Shown piece by piece: positions 59,629 through 64,000 of a DNA stretch of 64,000 nucleotides. This DNA comes from Impatiens glandulifera. Taxonomy: Eukaryota > Streptophyta > Magnoliopsida > Ericales > Balsaminaceae. The stretch is taken from assembly GCF_907164915.1 (NCBI RefSeq), contig NC_061862.1:7427505-7491504 (forward strand). The letters run 5' to 3'. Position numbers and translations under genes: made by a program. The notes under the pieces were generated by a model. It was not told where the DNA came from and did no database searches. It saw nothing but the letters and a program-made list of their open reading frames with translations. How positions within the stretch are numbered: position 1 is the first letter of the stretch; every line of letters begins with the position of its first letter.

Positions 59629-60347
59629 GGGCATCTCCAACCTTACACAATTCTCATACCCATAATGTATGGGTTTCAACTTCAACCATGCACCAAAGCA
59701 AACCCATTATGCGTTTTTCCTCATTTTCTCCCTCCCAAAAACGCATATTTCTACTATTCACATACCCATAATATTAATTAAAAATTAAAAAGTTCCTTGA
59801 AGTTTAAACATGTTTTAATTTGAAAATTTAACTTTTTTATATAATTTATTTTAAACATTTAATTTGGTCCTTTCATTTTAAATTAAAATGAATTATTATA
59901 TTTAGTTTTTTATATATAATTTATTTATATGTTTAATTTTTATTTATCCTATATATTTTTATTAATATTTTTACATATCATAAATTTATAATAATAAATA
60001 ATATTAATAAAAAATAAAAATAATAAAATACAATAATTATATTTCTTAAAAATATTTAAAAATAAAAATTAAATTTCTTATTATAAGTATGTATAAGTTA
60101 TTGATATATAATTAATTTTATCATAAATATTAGAGGTAAGTTTGAAAATGTATTAGGGTTTAATTTGTAAAGTTGATAAATATATAGGTAATTATTGAAT
60201 AAATAAAAAAGATGGTATAAAATGGAATATTCATAGAATATTCTTTTGAGTTTGAAAATGAGTTTTTGGGTTGGAGATTAATTACTATTTGATATGACAT
60301 TTATTGCATTTTGGGTTTGAGAATGGATATATGGGTTGGAGATGGTC
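59629..60347. mobile_element. PIF/Harbinger-like MITE (719 bp)
   Basis: Left end GGGCATCTCCAACC and right end (reverse complement) GACCATCTCCAACC form terminal repeats flanked by TTA on both sides (59626-59628, 60348-60350), the 3-bp duplication of PIF/Harbinger elements. The interior is non-coding and AT-rich, with internal echoes of the terminus (CTCCAACCC in reverse around 60276). Confidence 0.6.
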
Positions 60348-60350
60348 TTA

Positions 60351-62059
60351 GGGTAGAATCGGGGTGATCAGGGCGAATGACACAAATATCATTCCGGTCA
60401 ATAGGGGACGGACCCAAAATTTGGTGGTGGGGTGGACTTAAAAAAAAATTATGGTTGGCTTAAATAAATAACGAGAAAATTTTGAATAAAACAAATAAAT
60501 AAAGGTAAGTTTTACTATTTTTTTAATAATAAAATAAACAAAGAATTCTATTGAATTTTTTTTAAAAAAAAAAGATAATGTCACCATTTAACCATAAAAA
60601 AATGTTTTTTTTTTCGGGAATGATTCAGCCCACCCGAGCCCCATCCGTCCCTGCCCGTCAAACCCGAAAAATATCCACCCTACCTGAGCAATTTGGATAA
60701 AAAAACCTTGAAAGTTTAATATTGTTATCCCTCTCTGAATGTTAAGTAGTTGAATATACCTTTATTAGATTTGGAATAAAAAACTTAATAGGTCAAATAT
60801 GATATTATTTATCAAAATTATATTTATATTTAATATGATTATGAATTTATGATCAAATAAGACCCAATGATACTATGTTTTTTTTGTGAACTTCTTTATT
60901 TGTTAAGAATGTGATTGATTGTTCCACTTACAACAAAATAATAATTACTTAATATTTTATTGACAAGGATGATCTATCTAGAATTGCAAGTCCAACCACC
61001 TATTGAAGATAACATCAAATTGACTATTTTACCCTCCATTGAAATCCTAGTTAGGTAGGTACATAATCATATATAAGTCTGAATTCATTCAAATTAATTT
61101 TATTTAGCATACATAATAAAATTCAATAACCATCCTAGATATTGCAATGATAAAAAACTTAAGAAAAAAACATTATTCTTATGTCTCTTTTTAAATATTA
61201 TATTGAACTTTGAAGCCTCAGAATTAAAAAAAAAAATTGATATCACGATGGTGGCCTTAGTGGGTTATTGTGAATCCATGTGAGTCTTATATTTTATTAT
61301 AATTTTCAATCTTGTGTTTGTTATTGTTGTACTTTTTTTATTTATAAAATTAAGTCTACTATTTAATTTTTAAAAATTAGACACCACTATCAAGACTTTT
61401 TATATGGTCTATTTCTATGCTTCTAGATAAAATTGTTGAAAAAATGTCCTTAAATTTAGAAAATAGAGAAACAATTCTAATTTTTCAATGAGAATTTTTA
61501 TTTATATATATATATATTATAAAAAGTTAGTATCAAATCTCACTGTTACAGTCTTTTATTCAAAATTTTCAAATAATTAAATCATGTCTAAAAACTATCT
61601 GACGTGAACTTAAGTTCACCCCAAAAATAATTTACGGTAGAATAATGGCTTGACGTCTTAATTTTTAATTTAGTTCACTATTTTTTTTTCTTAATTTTAA
61701 AAAAAATGTTAATTCATTCCTTCATTAATTTTCATTTATTTCATTTAAGTTTATTATATATATTTTTTTAAGTTCAACCTAAATATAGCCTGACTATAAT
61801 TAATTTAAGACATACATACCCAAGTTATATTTTGATAAAAAAAAATTACTATAAAACTAAAACTAATAGAAAGTGATATTAATTAATTTGATATATATCT
61901 ATCAAATTATATATAAAATTAATTTGAATGTAATTAGAGATTATTATTTAGATATAAGTTGATAATAATAGGTTTATTTGAAAATAATGTATAAAAGTGA
62001 GTTGAAGCATTAAATAGATATGGGTGCCAGCCATTGGTGCAAGGTCCCAATAAGTGGAA
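60351..62059. other. Intergenic, possible short inverted-repeat relic at 60403-60650
   Basis: GGGGACGGACCCAAAATTTG near 60403 and the reverse complement of CATCCGTCCCTGCCCGTC near 60640 share GGGACGGA and GGTGG-rich continuations, hinting at a ~250-base inverted-repeat element. The rest is AT-rich with no gene. Confidence 0.35.
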
Positions 62060-62271
62060 CCCAGAACACAATCAAGCGCCCAAGGTTCTATACTCTTCTC
62101 GAGTCTCTCTCTCTCACACACAAACACTGACTATATATTGGATTGATATATATGTAGATGAAGCCATACATGCAAACCTCAAGATTATAGAATAGTGGAG
62201 GCCGCCGCGAGCGTTTAAAGTGTTCTAAAAGGAATCACTTTTTTCCAGACTGAATCGAGAAAGCCGCAAAG
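62060..62271 (+). promoter_or_regulatory. UKL 5' UTR exon and proximal promoter
   Basis: A less AT-rich stretch with CT and CA runs (TCTCTCTCTCTCACACACAA) and a GGAGGCCGCCGCGAGCG segment. It ends at a splice donor that starts a 514-base leader intron (62272-62785). A TATATA-like motif near 62133 may be the TATA box. The transcription start is inferred. Confidence 0.45.
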
Positions 62272-62809
62272 GTATATACTGAAGAATCGGCATTCATGTT
62301 TTGTGATCTCGCTACATTGTCGTTCATCATTAGTATATTGGAGGATTGTTGATTGATCTTGAAAGTTGTGAACTTTAGGGTAGATATTTAGATCTTGATT
62401 AAAACTGTAGTTAGATCCGCTTATCGGTTGTTGTCGGTGATGTTCTCATTGGAGAAGATGTAATATTTTCCTTATTTTTAATTTTATCAGATTTATTTCG
62501 TTTTCTTCTTTCAATCCTGTAATTGCCGATAACCTTTCTCAGATTTCTAGTGCAGAAGCCGATCGAGAAGTAGGATTGTTTTAGTAGGATCGGGAGATGT
62601 TTTATATATATGCAATTTAGTCAATTGAGATAACTAAGTAGATCTTGTGTTGATTTGTGAATATAGTGAGTTTAGAATCATACATTGGCTGACTTGGGAT
62701 TGACATCACTTATGAATATTTAAATACCCTGGTTTTTCTTACTTATTATAAATTCATGTGGGTTGTCTTTGCTTTGAACTTACAGGGTACACATTGCACA
62801 ATCATTTAT

Positions 62810-64000
62810 ATGGGTTCTCATCCTGGACCAGTTGTTGGTATGCTTGAAGCTGCCTCAGGAGTTCATTTTTCAGGGTTGTATTTAGATGGACTTGCGACAA
62901 GAAAATCAAAGGTTGAGGAACCCACAACATCTACTACTGAATATGTGCATAATCAGCCTTTTGTAATTGGTGAGGGTTGATATAAAGGCTTGCAATTTTC
63001 TTACGAGGCCATGTTCTTTTAAGTCGAATAATTCATTTCAAGTAGAATTATTGAAGGATTACTGTTTTTTTAGGATCAATTCAATGAGTTCAAAATGAAT
63101 TGCATTCCTTAAATCAAATAGTTCGAATTAGAATCGTAGAAATCTCATTATCCTACTCCCTAAACGAATCAATTAGGAAATTAAAATTCTATTTTGGTTT
63201 GGATCTTGTTTACACTTACAAATTTAAACATATTCCTTGCAAAATGCTGTCTTGTAGGAGTTGCTGGAGGGGCTGCGGCTGGAAAGACTACTGTTTGTGA
63301 TATGATTATTGATCAGCTTCATGATCAACGTGTTGTTCTTGTTAATCAGGTATAAAATTAGAGAACCCTCATGATGATCGGAGAAATCCATTGTTTATAT
63401 CTTTTCCAATGAGAATCATTTTCCACCCAAAGAAAATAATAATAACAAAATGAGTTTTGCTGTCCCTATAGTTTGAAAATTGTGGGAATATTATTCTGTG
63501 TCTTTCTTTTCTTAGAATTTAGTGTCCATTTTCAGGATTCTTTCTATTATTGTTTGACACCAGAGGAACTTACAAGGGTTCAGGATTACAATTTTGATCA
63601 CCCTGGTAAGATCCTTGTCTAGAAGTATTCAATTCCATGTGCTTCTTAGCATTTTCTGTTAAGAAAGCAAGTTCTGTTTTATATGTTTATCTTTTTGATA
63701 AATGAAAATGAGAATTATGTGCAGGTGCAGTGTTTCTTACCCATAGTCTTTTCACATCTCGTAATATTATAATGATCATCTTCAATCATCCCTAAAAGGA
63801 GAAAAGCTACTTTGATAAATTTTTTAGACCTCGACAGTTAACAACTTAATTGTTGGATTGAACATGGAAGAAGTGGTGACTTTTTGTATTGTCTTCTAGT
63901 TTGGGAATTCTTTCACAATGAGATAGATTATTGCATATTTGATAAGTTACTTTACATGATCAGATGCATTCGACACTCAGCAGCTACTGTCTGCTATGGA
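62810..64000 (+). CDS. UKL: Bifunctional uridine kinase/uracil phosphoribosyltransferase, 5' part
   Basis: Pyrimidine salvage enzyme; the N-terminal half phosphorylates uridine/cytidine, and in plants the C-terminal half resembles uracil phosphoribosyltransferase (beyond this window). A 5' UTR exon ends at 62271 (AAAG/GTATAT), and exon 2 starts at 62786 with the ATG at 62810. Coding exons are 62810-62969, 63258-63349, 63536-63605 and 63964 onward, all in phase. I prefer ATG 62810 to the in-frame ATG at 62756 because an acceptor (CTTACAG, ending 62785) lies between them. Motifs: MLEAASGVHFSGLYLDGL, P-loop GGAAAGKTT (residues 57-65), QLHDQRVVLVNQDSFYY, and NFDHPDAFDTQQLL. The gene is cut at the window edge. 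Confidence 0.93.

Noticed and set aside
62756..62809. Upstream in-frame ATG of the uridine kinase gene
   Set aside because: The acceptor CTTACAG ending at 62785 separates it from the coding exon; the family starts near MGS.

Overview
The window is nuclear DNA from a flowering plant, most likely a eudicot. It is strongly AT-rich, its genes are split by GT-AG introns, the ribosomal-protein promoter carries telobox and TGGGC elements, and the transposons are of plant CACTA, Ty1/copia, Ty3/gypsy, FAR1-type Mutator and MITE kinds. Two runs of exactly 500 N (15530-16029 and 17735-18234) are assembly gaps.

Layout. Positions 1-4105 are AT-rich intergenic DNA. A complete-looking CACTA (En/Spm-type) transposon lies at 4106-12390 with 14-bp terminal inverted repeats, a TAA target duplication, a spliced Tnp2 transposase gene and a spliced TnpA/Ptta-type gene. 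It sits inside one arm of an older long inverted repeat (3674-4105 plus 12394-12733, against 14779-15424). Positions 16030-20212 hold gaps and poorly identifiable exon-like fragments. A four-exon RPL10 gene follows on the minus strand (20213-21267). A minus-strand Tnt1-like copia element (23699-28453) has a truncated 5' LTR and is flanked by an unusual 31-bp direct repeat. Then come a SEC13 pseudogene (about 29604-29920) and a broken aspartyl protease gene (30794-32998) with a frameshift in its first catalytic DTG motif.

Positions 33524-41674 are the gene-rich part: an 11-exon SEC14-like lipid-transfer gene and a 3-exon cytosolic HSP90 gene, both on the minus strand. An 815-bp inverted-repeat element lies between them. 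Positions 42618-53279 hold a decayed Ty3/gypsy element whose left LTR was split by a 3.7-kb Mutator-like element (MULE) with about 530-bp TIRs and a perfect 9-bp target duplication. The empty site survives in the other LTR. The MULE transposase stays in one frame but has seven stop codons. Positions 53280-62060 are non-genic: a CCGGTT-rich LTR-like island, microsatellites, SINE-like and MITE-like repeats. The window ends inside the 5' part of a bifunctional uridine kinase/uracil phosphoribosyltransferase gene on the plus strand.

The host genes (RPL10, SEC14-like, HSP90, UKL) are ordinary housekeeping genes with no shared pathway. What stands out is the nested, datable transposon history and some unusual junctions. 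I saw no CRISPR array, tRNA or rRNA gene, and no convincing new multi-gene system.
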